Shown: one piece after another, positions 55,498-64,000 of the stretch | How the letters are laid out: the number at the start of each line of letters is the position of its first letter | Position numbering within the stretch: position 1 is the first letter of the stretch | Assembly: GCA_946185835.1 (NCBI GenBank) | Contig: CAMHKW010000001.1 | Coordinates: 1-64,000, forward strand | DNA from: an uncultured Bacteroidales bacterium | Lineage (GTDB): Bacteria > Bacteroidota > Bacteroidia > Bacteroidales > Paludibacteraceae | Length of the DNA stretch: 64,000 bases | Reading direction: 5' to 3' | The notes under the pieces: generated by a model | What the model was told of the DNA's origin: nothing | Databases searched by the model: none | What the model saw: the letters and a program-made list of their open reading frames with translations, nothing else | Position numbers and translations under genes: made by a program

Positions 55498-58091
55498 AAT
55501 GCTGTCGCATCCGTAAATGGTTTTGAGTGTTTGTGACAGAGTGGTTGAATAAGTTCGTTTTGACAGATATTCTTCGTCTCAGAAGAATTGCCTTTTGGAG
55601 CAACAAAGATATCAACCGTTCTTATATCATCGCATCCGTCTTTTGTCTTATATCGACGTTCGTAGTGCCCTGTTGTCTTGATTATGGTGTCAGTCCAAAG
55701 CGGGTTATGCTCTTCGTAATGTGATTCGTTCCAAGTAAAGGTCTCTCCTTCGCATATAGTATCTTTTAATGTTACAGCACTTGACCCGTTGATTTTGAGA
55801 ATGAGTGTTCGTATATCGTCACATAAACCTATTTTCAGCGTGTCAGAAAAAGTGCCATCAGAGTATATGAGCGAGTCTTTCCCATGAACATTCCAATGAT
55901 ACGGACGGTCTTTATCGCAAATGTTTTCAACTATAGTATCTCTGTCGACTTTGTATACTGTGAATTTCATGTGTACGATACTATCACAGCCGTATTGTGA
56001 TTTTAACGAGGCTGTTTTAGTTGTCGTATATGGATAAGAGGAAATTTCGCTTTCGGAGATAGTATGCCCGTTCCATTTATACGGCAGTTGGTTTTGGCAA
56101 ATTGACATTGAAATAGTTTTCTCATATTTAGGTCGGACGGTAACCTTGATATGTACAATACTATCACAATCGAGTGAAGACTTAAGAGTGTCTGTATAGT
56201 CGTAGGTCTTCCCAACTTTCATGGTGTCGGTTTTATATTGATATGTCTCGCCTTTGACTAAAGTACCATCAACATCATCTTCGCAGATATCGCGCAGTGT
56301 TCCCTTTTGTTTTGATGGAGCGTAATCGAACTCTTCTGCTACATCTATTTGTGCCTGTATAGTATCTGAAATGGTGTAATTACATATTGGTGTTATACGA
56401 TTAACTATGAGGTTGACATTCCAAAGTCCCGGGTTGGGGAACTTCATATTATTAACACTTGCCCCATTTCTGACGATGTCGTTGACAGTATCACTATTAT
56501 GCACGAATAGCCATTTGATGGGTTCGTTGCCACCTGTGTCGTAGTTAATTACGCTTGAGAAATTGATTTTCTCATTGAAGCATATTCTTTTCCGATTTAT
56601 CCTTTGCCCATCGATGAGCATGTGTGCCGAGTGGAGGCAGTTGTTGCCGCCGCTATAGGCGTATGAGATATTCATCTCGTAATTATAATCTGACCCTGTA
56701 TAACAGTATATACCATAAACCCTTGAAGTAAATTCTCCTGCACTATTGGTAAGTATATGTGTGCCATCGGTAATGTTAAGAATGCCGCATGAGTAACTTG
56801 TACCGGCAATAGGAGAAAAGTAAGAACTCAGTGTTTTGCCATTCAACGTGTTTAGATTGTCAATTCGCATGGAGGCTACTGCTGAAGTAGGTGTCACGAT
56901 ATTAACGTAATGTCGGTAATATTTCTTGATGGTGTCTTGCGAAGACGCATTAGCAGGGAACCCCAATTCGCTTACTCTTGTCTCATGAAATGTTGCCAGG
57001 ATAATGCTTTTTATTCCTTGTTCGGTGGAAACAATAGATGTTAGCGCTGGAGAACCATAGTCAGAATTACGTTTGGATGCATATAAGTAGCACGACGAAG
57101 CCTGAGACATTTCATATATGACAGCTTTTTCATTGTCTTTCCATTCAATAACTTCTTCGTAAGTCTCTAAAGGTTGAATGGTTTTTACTACTATCCCGTT
57201 TTTTTTGATTATAGTGTTAGGACTTGACGCTGTTATGCGTACGAAATCGATTTTTTGATTTGCAGTTCGGGTTACAACATAATGTTTTCCCCAGTAGTCT
57301 GTCGAAAAAGCTTGATGGTATATATGGCTTGCCGGATCTAAATTTTGTGGTATTTGTGCGTGCTGTCCACCTTGAAATACTGCAATTGGTTCAGTTGAAC
57401 AAATGGTGGTTCCGGTCAAAGATATAGTTCTATCTGTCGGACGATAGCAGTAGGTCTGTTTCTCATTTAACGTGAGAGTTATAGCCGGCTTTTCCACATC
57501 ATTCTCTCGAAGATTGATAGTAATGTTGTTGTTGTCTTTTGCGGAAACGATTGCGAACTCAGTACCTTGTGCATCACGAGAAAAAGTTTGAATGATATAT
57601 TCTTTATACAAACCTTCTGTCGGCAAAATAAGTGTTGCATCGTATGAACCGACATTAGCATTATGAGAATATAGCGAAATGGGGTGATTAGATGTTACTT
57701 TGATACCTTTGTTTAGCCATTCAGGGTTTTCTGTTTGGTTACTTAGTTGTAGATATGCTACTTGACTTGGTATTTGTAAACTGTCTATTTTTTCTTTGCG
57801 GACATTGAATGTTTTTTTCCATGGTTTAGATTCACCTGATACGTGGTCAGTCCATGTGCCCTCTACTGTCACTTCTGTGTTTTCTCGAGCTGTCGCATAA
57901 ATGCTTAAGCTCAAGTCTTCATCGCCCACATTCTTACCATAATTGACCATAAAAGTCAGGTAAAACTCTGTACCTTCGGTAGAGTTATAGTCGGTGTTCC
58001 ACCACGCTGTGCCGTCGGCAAAGAGTGATGAAACACAAAAGAATAAGGAAAATAATATAAGTGGAAAACGAAACTTCACTCTACTCAACAC
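55494..58091 (-). pseudogene. Giant adhesin, N-terminal part (frameshifted)
   Basis: 865 codons starting with a signal peptide (MLSRVKFRFPLILFSLFFCV then SSLFA). Residues about 25-440 resemble an IgGFc-binding-like N-terminal domain (GTEFYLTFMVNYGKNVG, ISLYSHNANVGSYDATLILP, GTEFAIVSAKDNN). Four GCDS-type repeats follow after residue 620, ending in ETKNICQNE. After that the frame gives unrelated residues and stops at 55494. In the other frame repeat consensus resumes. One base missing near 55554-55555 (GAAACT to GAACT) would explain the break. It is transcribed after the CAP gene. Confidence 0.87.
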
Positions 58092-58106
58092 TCTTTTTCT
58101 AATCGA

Positions 58107-58673
58107 CTATTTGATTACATAAAACCCTGCGGGGTCGTCTTCTGCCCCGAACCATACACATGCAACGCCCTTGTACATACCCACACCAATGGCTTTCCAC
58201 TCCTTAGAGCACCATTTGCCGATATTGAGTATCACTGCATTATGTCCGCTGCTCGACTTCCAGCCGTCAAGTGCGCCTTGCGGTGTACATACACCCGTTG
58301 ACGGAGGATTATAGTAGTGGCATATCTCGTAGCCGTTGCCTTTGTATTCGGTCAGCTCGCTCGGCTTCGACCACATTAGCTTTGAGTTGCGATGGTCGGG
58401 GTAGTAGTCGCACCGCTGCCACGGACCATGCGACGACCAACTATGAGAATTGCAGCCTGCCGGAATCTCATCAAAATGGTCGTATACGTCCTTGGCATGT
58501 ATCTGTGCCACTTGAGTAAGCGAAACGGAAAAAGGAATATGGGGCAGCTCGTATTGAGCGCGGTAATCCATTATAAGAAGATATAGTTGTATCTCATCCT
58601 GAGTGGGTTGAGAGTACACGTATGCGAAGGGAAATATTAATCCGAGAATAATGGTCAGTACTTTTGCTTTCAT
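58107..58673 (-). CDS. CAP (SCP/PR1)-domain secreted protein
   Basis: A 188-residue exported protein with signal peptide from the ATG at 58673 (MKAKVLTIILGLIFPFAYVY). The CAP domain shows AQIHAKDVYDHFDEIPAGCN, SHSWSSHGPWQRCDYYP (His and Trp of the CAP cavity), GYEICHYYNPPSTG (conserved Glu) and SSSGHNAVILNIGKWCSKEW (second His). Its family includes secreted proteins of diverse or unknown function. It is 15 nt ahead of the giant adhesin and shares its promoter, so it is probably part of the surface operon. Confidence 0.88.
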   Translation of the reverse strand: MKAKVLTIILGLIFPFAYVYSQPTQDEIQLYLLIMDYRAQYELPHIPFSVSLTQVAQIHAKDVYDHFDEIPAGCNSHSWSSHGPWQRCDYYPDHRNSKLMWSKPSELTEYKGNGYEICHYYNPPSTGVCTPQGALDGWKSSSGHNAVILNIGKWCSKEWKAIGVGMYKGVACVWFGAEDDPAGFYVIK

Positions 58674-58776
58674 AAATTTTTCTTTAGGCAAATCTATCGT
58701 AAGCAGGGATACTTGCGTGCCCTAACTATTGGGCGTTTTAATAGATTTGTTGTTCTTCGTTTTGAATTTCAGCGCG

Positions 58777-58784
58777 CAAAGGTA
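58777..58784 (-). promoter_or_regulatory. -7 box of the CAP-adhesin-barrel operon
   Basis: TACCTTTG on the minus strand, about 105 nt ahead of the CAP start, with a TTG about 19 nt further upstream (58806-58804). Confidence 0.6.
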
Positions 58785-58845
58785 CAAAAATAATTCAGAT
58801 AAACAATATTTGGATATCACTTTTAACGTTTTCTTATATCAATTG

Positions 58846-59185
58846 GCGAGCAGAACCTATGTGTGGATTAAGCCTTGTTTGAGTGGAAGATGGTGGTGTG
58901 CGCAGGGACTTAGCCCTGCGAGCAGAACCTATGTGTGGATTAATCCTTGTTTGAGTGGAAGATGGGGGTGTGCGCAGGGACTTAGCCCTGCGAGCAGAAC
59001 CTCTATGTGGATTAATCCTTGTGGGAGTGGAAGATGGGGGTGTGCGCAGGGATTTAGCCCTGCGAGCAGAACCTATGTGTGGATTATGCCTTGTGGGAGT
59101 GTAAGATGGGGGTATGCGCAGGGACTTAGCCCTGCGAGCAGAACCTATGTGTGGATTAAGCCTTGTGGGAGTGGAAGATGGGGGA
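58846..59185 (+). repeat. 72-bp tandem array with internal hairpin, 4.7 copies
   Basis: Copies start at 58849, 58921, 58993, 59065 and 59137, each exactly 72 bp apart. Every unit begins AGCAGAACCTATGTGTGG and the complete ones contain CGCAGGG and CCCTGCG around ACTTAG, a 7-bp stem. Because 72 is divisible by three the array can be read open as 24-residue repeats, but the open frame overlaps the promoter at 58777 and has no supporting signal, so it is probably not a gene. Confidence 0.92.
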
Positions 59186-59201
59186 GTATCACTCGTTCTT
59201 G

Positions 59202-59279
59202 ACAGGAAGGTGACAGGAAGATGACAGGAGTAAGAGCCGTATAACTTGGTGTGTCATAGGGAGTTAGGTTGGTTTTTAA
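59202..59279 (-). repeat. 78-bp dispersed element, copy B (inverted relative to copy A)
   Basis: Three GACAGGAA-type motifs at 59202-59229 and TTAAAAACCAACCTAACTCC on the minus strand at 59279-59260. The motif distances are identical to copy A at 49076. It directly follows the 72-bp array. The stretch 59280-59520 otherwise shows only a short duplication CATCGTCGTGTGTCGAGGTA near 59370 and 59394. Confidence 0.7.
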
Positions 59280-59522
59280 AGTGTTTTTCAGTCTAAAGGC
59301 TTAAATATCAAAGATATAACCATTGGGCAGGTGGTCGTTTCTTAGAAGATATGCGTAGAGGTGAGTGACATCGTCGTGTGTCGAGGTATAAACATCGTCG
59401 TGTGTCGAGGTATAGCCACTAACAACGTGGTGGTCTGACCTCTATAAGTGCTATTCTATCCTTGCAAATTCGGTGTTTCTTGCCAGCAGGAGGAATTTAA
59501 AATATATTTTCAGACTACTGAT

Positions 59523-59553
59523 TTTCGTATGTCAAATAATTATTGTAATTTTG
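59523..59553 (+). promoter_or_regulatory. Promoter of typA
   Basis: -7 box TAATTTTG at 59546-59553 with an imperfect -33 (TTTC) at 59523-59526, 19 nt apart. The implied leader to the typA ATG is about 300 nt and contains the 22-25-bp array. Confidence 0.55.
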
Positions 59554-59580
59554 CAAGCTTTTAGTTATATAGGCAATTAC

Positions 59581-59840
59581 GCCTTTGGCAAAAGAGACGA
59601 GGGTGCCTTTGGCAAAAGTGACGATGGTCCTTGGGAAAAGAGACGATGGTGCCTTTGGGAAAAGTGACGATGGTGCCTTTGGGAAAAGTGACGATGGTGC
59701 TTTGGGAAAAGTGACGATGGTGCCTTGGGAAAAGAGACGATGGCGCCTTTTGGGAAAAGAGACGATGGTGCCTTGGGAAAAGAGACGAGGGTGCCTTGGG
59801 AAAAGAGACGAGGGTGCCTTTTTGGAAAAGAGACGATAAT
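59581..59840 (+). repeat. 22-25-bp tandem array in the typA leader, 11 units
   Basis: Units GCCTTTGGGAAAAG plus WGACGAKGGT start at 59581, 59605, 59629, 59651, 59675, 59699, 59722, 59745, 59770, 59793 and 59816. Their lengths are 24, 24, 22, 24, 24, 23, 23, 25, 23, 23 and 25. The variation is mostly in the T and G runs. Many units contain ATGGT, so ATG triplets recur in changing frames. The last units are open and in frame with typA. Confidence 0.95.
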
Positions 59841-59859
59841 GCATTACGAAAATAAGACT

Positions 59860-61659
59860 ATGCAAAAGATTAGAAATATAGCTATTATAGCGCATGTCGA
59901 CCATGGGAAGACTACGCTGGTCGACAAGATGCTCTACACAGCCCATCTGTTTCGTGACAACGAGCAGAAGGGGGAGCTTATTCTCGACAACAACGAACTC
60001 GAACGCGAGAGAGGAATAACGATACTTGCCAAAAACGTGAGTATCGAATACAAAGGTTACAAAATCAATATCATCGACACTCCGGGTCACGCCGACTTCG
60101 GTGGAGAGGTGGAGCGCGTGCTCAACATGGCAGACGGTGTGTTGCTGTTGGTTGACGCCTTCGAGGGTCCGATGCCGCAGACACGTTTCGTGTTGCAGAA
60201 AGCGTTGCAGATGAACCTCAAACCGATAGTGGTGATTAACAAAGTCGACAAACTCAATTGTCGTCCTGACGAGGTGCAAGAGGCGGTGTTCGACCTGATG
60301 GTCAACCTCAATGCTACCGAAGACCAGCTCGACTTCCAGACTATCTACGGTTCAGCTAAGAATGGTTGGATGTCGACCGACTGGCGCAAGCCTACCGACA
60401 ACCTGACTGCGTTGATGGATGCCATCATCGAGTACATCCCTGCTCCTGAGGTGCTCGATGGTACGCCGCAGATGCTGATTACTTCGCTCGACTACAGTCC
60501 TTATTTAGGACGTATAGCAGTGGGACGTGTGCACCGCGGGACGCTGCGCGAAGGTATGGCAGTGACGCTTGCCAAGCGTGACGGCTCGATGCAGAAGTCG
60601 AAGATCAAAGAGTTGCATACGTTCACCGGACTGGGCCGACAGAAGACGACAGAGGTGTCGTCGGGCGATATATGTGCCCTTGTGGGCATTGACGGCTTCG
60701 AGATAGGTGACACCATCTGCGATGCTGTCGACCCCGAGCCGCTGCAGCCTATTGCCATTGATGAACCTACCATGTCGATGATTTTCACTATCAACGACTC
60801 GCCTTTCTTCGGACAGGAAGGTAAGTTCGTCACCTCTCGCCATATCCACGAGCGCTTGATGCGCGAGCTTGACAAGAACCTCGCTTTGCGCGTTGAGAAG
60901 AACCCCAACGAAGACATCTGGCATGTGTATGGCAGAGGTGTGTTGCACCTCTCGGTGCTGATAGAGACTATGCGTCGCGAGGGTTATGAGTTGCAAGTGG
61001 GGCAGCCGCAAGTCATCATCAAAGAGATAGATGGCGTGAAGTGTGAGCCTGTAGAGCAACTCACGGTCAACAGTCCGGAGGAATGCTCGGGTAAGATAAT
61101 AGAGTATGTGTCGACCCACAAAGGTGAGATGGTGTCGATGTCGATGATCAACGACCGTGTGCAGTTAGAGTTCCAAATCCCGTCAAGAGGTATCATAGGT
61201 ATGCGTACCTACGTGATGAACATCTCGGCAGGTGAGGCTATCATGAGTCACCGTTTCTTGGAGTTCCAACCCTACAAAGGTGATATCGAGAAGCGTCAGA
61301 ACGGCTCGCTGATCGCCATGGAGACGGGCACCGCATACGCCTATGCGCTGGACAAGCTGCAGGACCGCGGACGTTTCTTTATCTACCCGCAAGAGGAGGT
61401 GTACGCCGGACAAGTGGTAGGCGAGAATGCAAAGGAAGGCGACATAGTGATTAACGTCACCAAGTCGAAGAAGCTGACTAACATGCGTTCGAAGTCAGCC
61501 GACGACAAAGCGACTCTGCCACCGCCTGTGATCTTCTCGTTGGAAGAAGCATTAGAGTATATCAAAGAAGACGAGTATGTGGAGGTGACACCCACACACA
61601 TGCGTATCCGCAAAATCATACTCGACGAGCTTGAGCGCAAGCGCCAGAGCAGGAACTAA
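59860..61659 (+). CDS. typA: Ribosome-associated GTPase TypA/BipA
   Basis: A translational GTPase that binds ribosomes and supports stress adaptation and 50S assembly. The ATG at 59860 gives [20 protein letters not shown], the normal family start and 599 residues. G motifs are [36 protein letters not shown] and NKVDK. The middle has [18 protein letters not shown] and the C-terminal half has [20 protein letters not shown] and [20 protein letters not shown]. The frame is open upstream through the repeat array, with in-frame ATGs at 59839 and 59740, so N-terminally extended forms are conceivable. Confidence 0.96.
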   Translation: MQKIRNIAIIAHVDHGKTTLVDKMLYTAHLFRDNEQKGELILDNNELERERGITILAKNVSIEYKGYKINIIDTPGHADFGGEVERVLNMADGVLLLVDAFEGPMPQTRFVLQKALQMNLKPIVVINKVDKLNCRPDEVQEAVFDLMVNLNATEDQLDFQTIYGSAKNGWMSTDWRKPTDNLTALMDAIIEYIPAPEVLDGTPQMLITSLDYSPYLGRIAVGRVHRGTLREGMAVTLAKRDGSMQKSKIKELHTFTGLGRQKTTEVSSGDICALVGIDGFEIGDTICDAVDPEPLQPIAIDEPTMSMIFTINDSPFFGQEGKFVTSRHIHERLMRELDKNLALRVEKNPNEDIWHVYGRGVLHLSVLIETMRREGYELQVGQPQVIIKEIDGVKCEPVEQLTVNSPEECSGKIIEYVSTHKGEMVSMSMINDRVQLEFQIPSRGIIGMRTYVMNISAGEAIMSHRFLEFQPYKGDIEKRQNGSLIAMETGTAYAYALDKLQDRGRFFIYPQEEVYAGQVVGENAKEGDIVINVTKSKKLTNMRSKSADDKATLPPPVIFSLEEALEYIKEDEYVEVTPTHMRIRKIILDELERKRQSRN

Positions 61660-61693
61660 ACAGTTGCAAATATTCATTTAAAAAACACATTAT

Positions 61694-63037
61694 ATGCAAT
61701 TTTCAAGAACAGACATCGACGCTCTCAACGTAGTTGTAAAGCTTACCGTAGAGCCTCAGGATTACCAAGAAAAGGTAGAAAAACAACTCAAAGAAATACG
61801 CCGTCGGGCTGACATCCCCGGTTTCCGTAAGGGGATGGTGCCACTTGGCTTAGTTCGTAAGATGTACGGCAAGGGTGTTCTCGCCGAGCAGATTAACAGC
61901 GTGCTTTCAGAAGGCATCTATAACTATGTTCGTGAGCAGAACCTCAACATCCTTGGCGAGCCTCTGCCTAACGAGCAAGAGACCGACGAGATAGATTTCG
62001 ACAACAACACCACTTTCACCTTCGGCTTCGACCTCGGTTTGGCTCCTGCTTTCGACGCCAAACTCAGTGAGAAAGATAAAATCGTGTACTACGAGATAGA
62101 AGTGACCGACAAGATGGTCGATGACCAGGTGGAGTCGTATGCCAACCGCTTCGGCAAGCAGGAAGACGTTGAGGTCTACAGCGATGGTGACCTTCTTCGC
62201 GGAACGATAACGGAGCAAGTGGAAAACGGTATAGTAAATGAAAACGCCGTCTTCTCGCCCGAATATATGAAGTCGGACGCTCAGAAGAAGCTGTTCGAAG
62301 GCGCCAAGGTGGGTGATGTAGTGACATTCAACCCCATGGAGGCTTACGAGAGCGAGATAGAGGTGTCGTCGATACTCGGCATCGAGAAAGAGAAAGTGGC
62401 TGAGCACAAAGGCGACTTCACGTTCACGATCAGCAGCATCGGACATTTCGTGCCGGCAGCTCTTGAGGCAGTGCTCTTTGCTACCGTCTTCGGCGACAAG
62501 GCTCCTGCCGACCTCGAAGGCTTCCGCCAGTTAGTTCGTGAGGAGATGAAACAGAACCTCAAACAAGACCAAGACTATCGCTTCAACCTCGACGCCAAAG
62601 AGGTGATACTGGGTAAGGTGGGCGAGCTGCAGTTCCCTGTCGATTTCCTCAAGCGCTGGCTCAAGGCTACCAACAAAGACATGACCGACGAGACGATAGA
62701 GAAGGAGTTGCCGCAGATGCTCGAAGAACTCAGATGGCAACTTGCCAAAGACCAACTCGCCAAAGAGTACAAGGTAGAGGTGAAGGACGAAGATATGCTG
62801 GAGTATGCTAAGAACGTAGTGCGCATGCAGTATATGCAATATGGTATGAGTCATATAGAAGACAATTACCTTGTTGACTTCGCACAACGTCTGCTTAAGG
62901 ATGAGAACCAAGCGAGAGCTATCTACCAACGTGCAGAGGAGCAGAATATCCTTGCAGCTGTCAAGGGTGTGGTGAAACTCGACGTCAAGAGCATCTCGTA
63001 CGACGACTTCGGCAAGCTGTTCGAGCAAAAGAAATAA
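61694..63037 (+). CDS. tig: Trigger factor (ribosome-bound chaperone)
   Basis: Folds nascent chains at the ribosome exit. The 447 residues have the ribosome-binding signature ADIPGFRKGMVPLGLVRKMY near residue 38. A PPIase-like middle domain follows (YSDGDLLRGTITEQVENGIV onward), less conserved than in enteric TF, and then a helical C-terminal arm (LRWQLAKDQLAKEYKVEVKD). It lies 34 nt behind typA and is followed by the terminator at 63060-63091, so the two probably form one transcript. Confidence 0.93.
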   Translation: MQFSRTDIDALNVVVKLTVEPQDYQEKVEKQLKEIRRRADIPGFRKGMVPLGLVRKMYGKGVLAEQINSVLSEGIYNYVREQNLNILGEPLPNEQETDEIDFDNNTTFTFGFDLGLAPAFDAKLSEKDKIVYYEIEVTDKMVDDQVESYANRFGKQEDVEVYSDGDLLRGTITEQVENGIVNENAVFSPEYMKSDAQKKLFEGAKVGDVVTFNPMEAYESEIEVSSILGIEKEKVAEHKGDFTFTISSIGHFVPAALEAVLFATVFGDKAPADLEGFRQLVREEMKQNLKQDQDYRFNLDAKEVILGKVGELQFPVDFLKRWLKATNKDMTDETIEKELPQMLEELRWQLAKDQLAKEYKVEVKDEDMLEYAKNVVRMQYMQYGMSHIEDNYLVDFAQRLLKDENQARAIYQRAEEQNILAAVKGVVKLDVKSISYDDFGKLFEQKK

Positions 63038-63059
63038 TTGTCGCTACGTAACAACCAAG

Positions 63060-63091
63060 GTAGAGGCATAGTGCGCTATGTCTCTACTTTT
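63060..63091 (+). terminator. Terminator after tig
   Basis: GTAGAGGCATAG pairs with CTATGTCTCTAC (one G-U pair) over loop TGCG, followed by TTTT. Confidence 0.75.
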
Positions 63092-63114
63092 GGTAATAAC
63101 GTCGGAAACCGTCT

Positions 63115-63201
63115 GACAGCGCGGCGGCTCTTGCCGCCGGTTGCAAACCGGCGTACCCGGCAGCTTGGTGGTCTAACTTCTAACAGCGTAGCGGTCTAAC
63201 A
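63115..63201. repeat. GCCGG palindrome and TCTAAC-type repeat, locus 4
   Basis: GCGGCGGC...GCCGCC and TTGCAAACCGGCGTACCC (63141-63158) are the inverse of the palindromes at 36612 and 44197. The TCTAACTTCTAACAG unit at 63172 plus partial TCTAAC at 63195 follow, ending 11 bp before the ATG at 63212. Confidence 0.75.
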
Positions 63202-63211
63202 ACAAACAAAG

Positions 63212-64000
63212 ATGAAGCTTCGGCAAATATCGTGGTATTGCGGACAGTGCCTGATGGCATTGTCGCTGTTGTTGTTGGTATGTGTGCCTGCCGATGCTGC
63301 CAAGAAGAAGCGTGTGTCGACAGTGATAAAAGCGTGGCACCTTCAGGACGACTACAGCACCCCCGACACCCTCGACATCGACACTTCGTATCTGAACCTG
63401 CCGATGAAGGAGTTGCCCCATACCTATTCGATAGCGAACGCCTACAACGGCAACTTAGTGTCACCGCTGCAGTCGAAGATCTATTTCGACCGTAAGGATA
63501 AGAACGGCTTTATCTTTGCCGATGCGTATGCCCCTTATCTGATTACCTCGCGCGACGTACGTTTTTATAATTCTACTACCCCCTTTAGTCAGGTGGCATA
63601 CAAGCGTGGCTTCACCACTTATCGCGAAGAGCACGACATTGACTTTATGTTCACGGGTAATATCAATCGTCGTCTGAATCTCGGCTTGGCAGCAAACTTC
63701 CTCAATGCCGTCGGGCATTACGAGTCGCAAGCCGGAAAGCGTTTTGTGGGACATCTGTTTGGCTCTTACAATGGCGACCATTACTCGTTTCAGGCAGCGG
63801 TGGTGTTCAATACACTGACCAACCAAGAGAATGGCGGTCTTGACTCGCTTGTCGACCTGCATACCTCGCTTAAGTCGTACGACTTGGCATATAACATATC
63901 GGCGCAGTCGGCTCTGAAACATATCACCGGTTTCTTCAATCATTATTATAGTATCACTGTGGAGCGGGAGCATAAGAAGCCGTTGCCCGAGCCGCGCGGA
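63212..64000 (+). CDS. Putative porin (Porin_10 family), 5' part, truncated by window end
   Basis: 263 codons run off the window without a stop. The signal peptide is hydrophobic with a C-region VCVPADA, then basic AKKKRVS. The mature part matches the Bacteroidota putative-porin family: AYNGNLVSPLQSKIYFDRKD, FADAYAPYLITSRDVRFYNS, TTPFSQVAYKRG, and FTGNINRRLNLGLAANFLNA and FNTLTNQENGGLDSLVDLHT further on. It should form an outer-membrane barrel of about 600 or more residues. It follows a terminator and the TCTAAC repeat, so it probably starts its own transcript. Confidence 0.85.
   Translation, partial: MKLRQISWYCGQCLMALSLLLLVCVPADAAKKKRVSTVIKAWHLQDDYSTPDTLDIDTSYLNLPMKELPHTYSIANAYNGNLVSPLQSKIYFDRKDKNGFIFADAYAPYLITSRDVRFYNSTTPFSQVAYKRGFTTYREEHDIDFMFTGNINRRLNLGLAANFLNAVGHYESQAGKRFVGHLFGSYNGDHYSFQAAVVFNTLTNQENGGLDSLVDLHTSLKSYDLAYNISAQSALKHITGFFNHYYSITVEREHKKPLPEPRG

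Noticed and set aside
58729-59202. Open frame of 157 codons with 24-residue repeats
   Set aside because: It arises because the 72-bp unit is divisible by three; its 5' part overlaps the CAP-operon promoter and there is no independent start signal. Listed as a repeat array.
59725-59838. TypA starting at TTG 59725
   Set aside because: The family start [10 protein letters not shown] at 59860 is conserved; the upstream part is repeat array. Kept only as a possible extension in the findings.

Overview
The window is 64 kb of a Bacteroidota chromosome, most likely order Bacteroidales. The evidence is the repeated -7 promoter box TAnnTTTG (often TACCTTTG or TAACTTTG, with TTTG about 19-20 nt upstream), a tmRNA whose tag reads GENSYALAA, a glycogen operon of the Bacteroides kind (GH57, GT4, debranching enzyme), lipid A genes in the order lpxD-lpxC-lpxA, a Porin_10 protein, a large GCDS-repeat adhesin with a type IX-like C-terminus, and an Mpi-like serine recombinase. 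No prophage, plasmid, insertion sequence or CRISPR array was recognised.

Layout. 0.4-7.4 kb (+): gyrB, a LOG-family hydrolase, a helical-repeat/jelly-roll protein of unknown role, kdsA, kdsD and eno. 7.5-9.1 kb (-): an M23/LysM peptidase and ssrA. 9.3-11.3 kb (+): a cobalamin riboswitch ahead of two lipoproteins. 11.6-16.5 kb: a MATE exporter, a DUF5063 protein, an RNase D-like exonuclease, an RlmI-like methyltransferase and an unrecognised gene. 16.8-24 kb: tRNA-Cys, a solitary sufB, initiator tRNA-Met, a Pit phosphate transporter with its DUF47 partner, a sodium/solute symporter and a CoA-transferase. 24-34.3 kb (-): serine recombinase, secreted nuclease-like protein, DUF4294 protein, glycogen operon, manC and miaB. 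34.4-48.9 kb (+): outer-membrane protein, HD hydrolase, lpxD-lpxC-lpxA, glnS with three genes behind it, two envelope proteins and mdh. 49.3-50.9 kb (+): a DUF6377-type membrane regulator. 51-58.7 kb (-): a surface operon of CAP protein, giant adhesin and outer-membrane barrel. 59.5-64 kb (+): typA, tig and the start of a porin that runs off the window.

Many genes serve the envelope: Kdo and lipid A synthesis, outer-membrane barrels, lipoproteins, an AsmA-like protein and the surface operon. The giant adhesin is split by what looks like a single-base deletion. The upstream half keeps the signal peptide, the downstream half keeps the export tail, and the repeat consensus is restored in the shifted frame.

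The most unusual layer is in the intergenic DNA. At least eight small repeat families occur: 9-bp CCCGACATC-type arrays at six loci, 25-bp TCTAAC arrays at four loci, AAATAAG-type arrays at five loci, a GCCGG...CCGGC palindrome at three loci, a 72-bp hairpin array, a 22-25-bp array in the typA leader, a diverged 78-bp inverted pair, and a two-copy 34-bp repeat. They sit tightly against stop and start codons and in places supply coding sequence. The first three families all point the same way on the + strand whatever the direction of the neighbouring genes.
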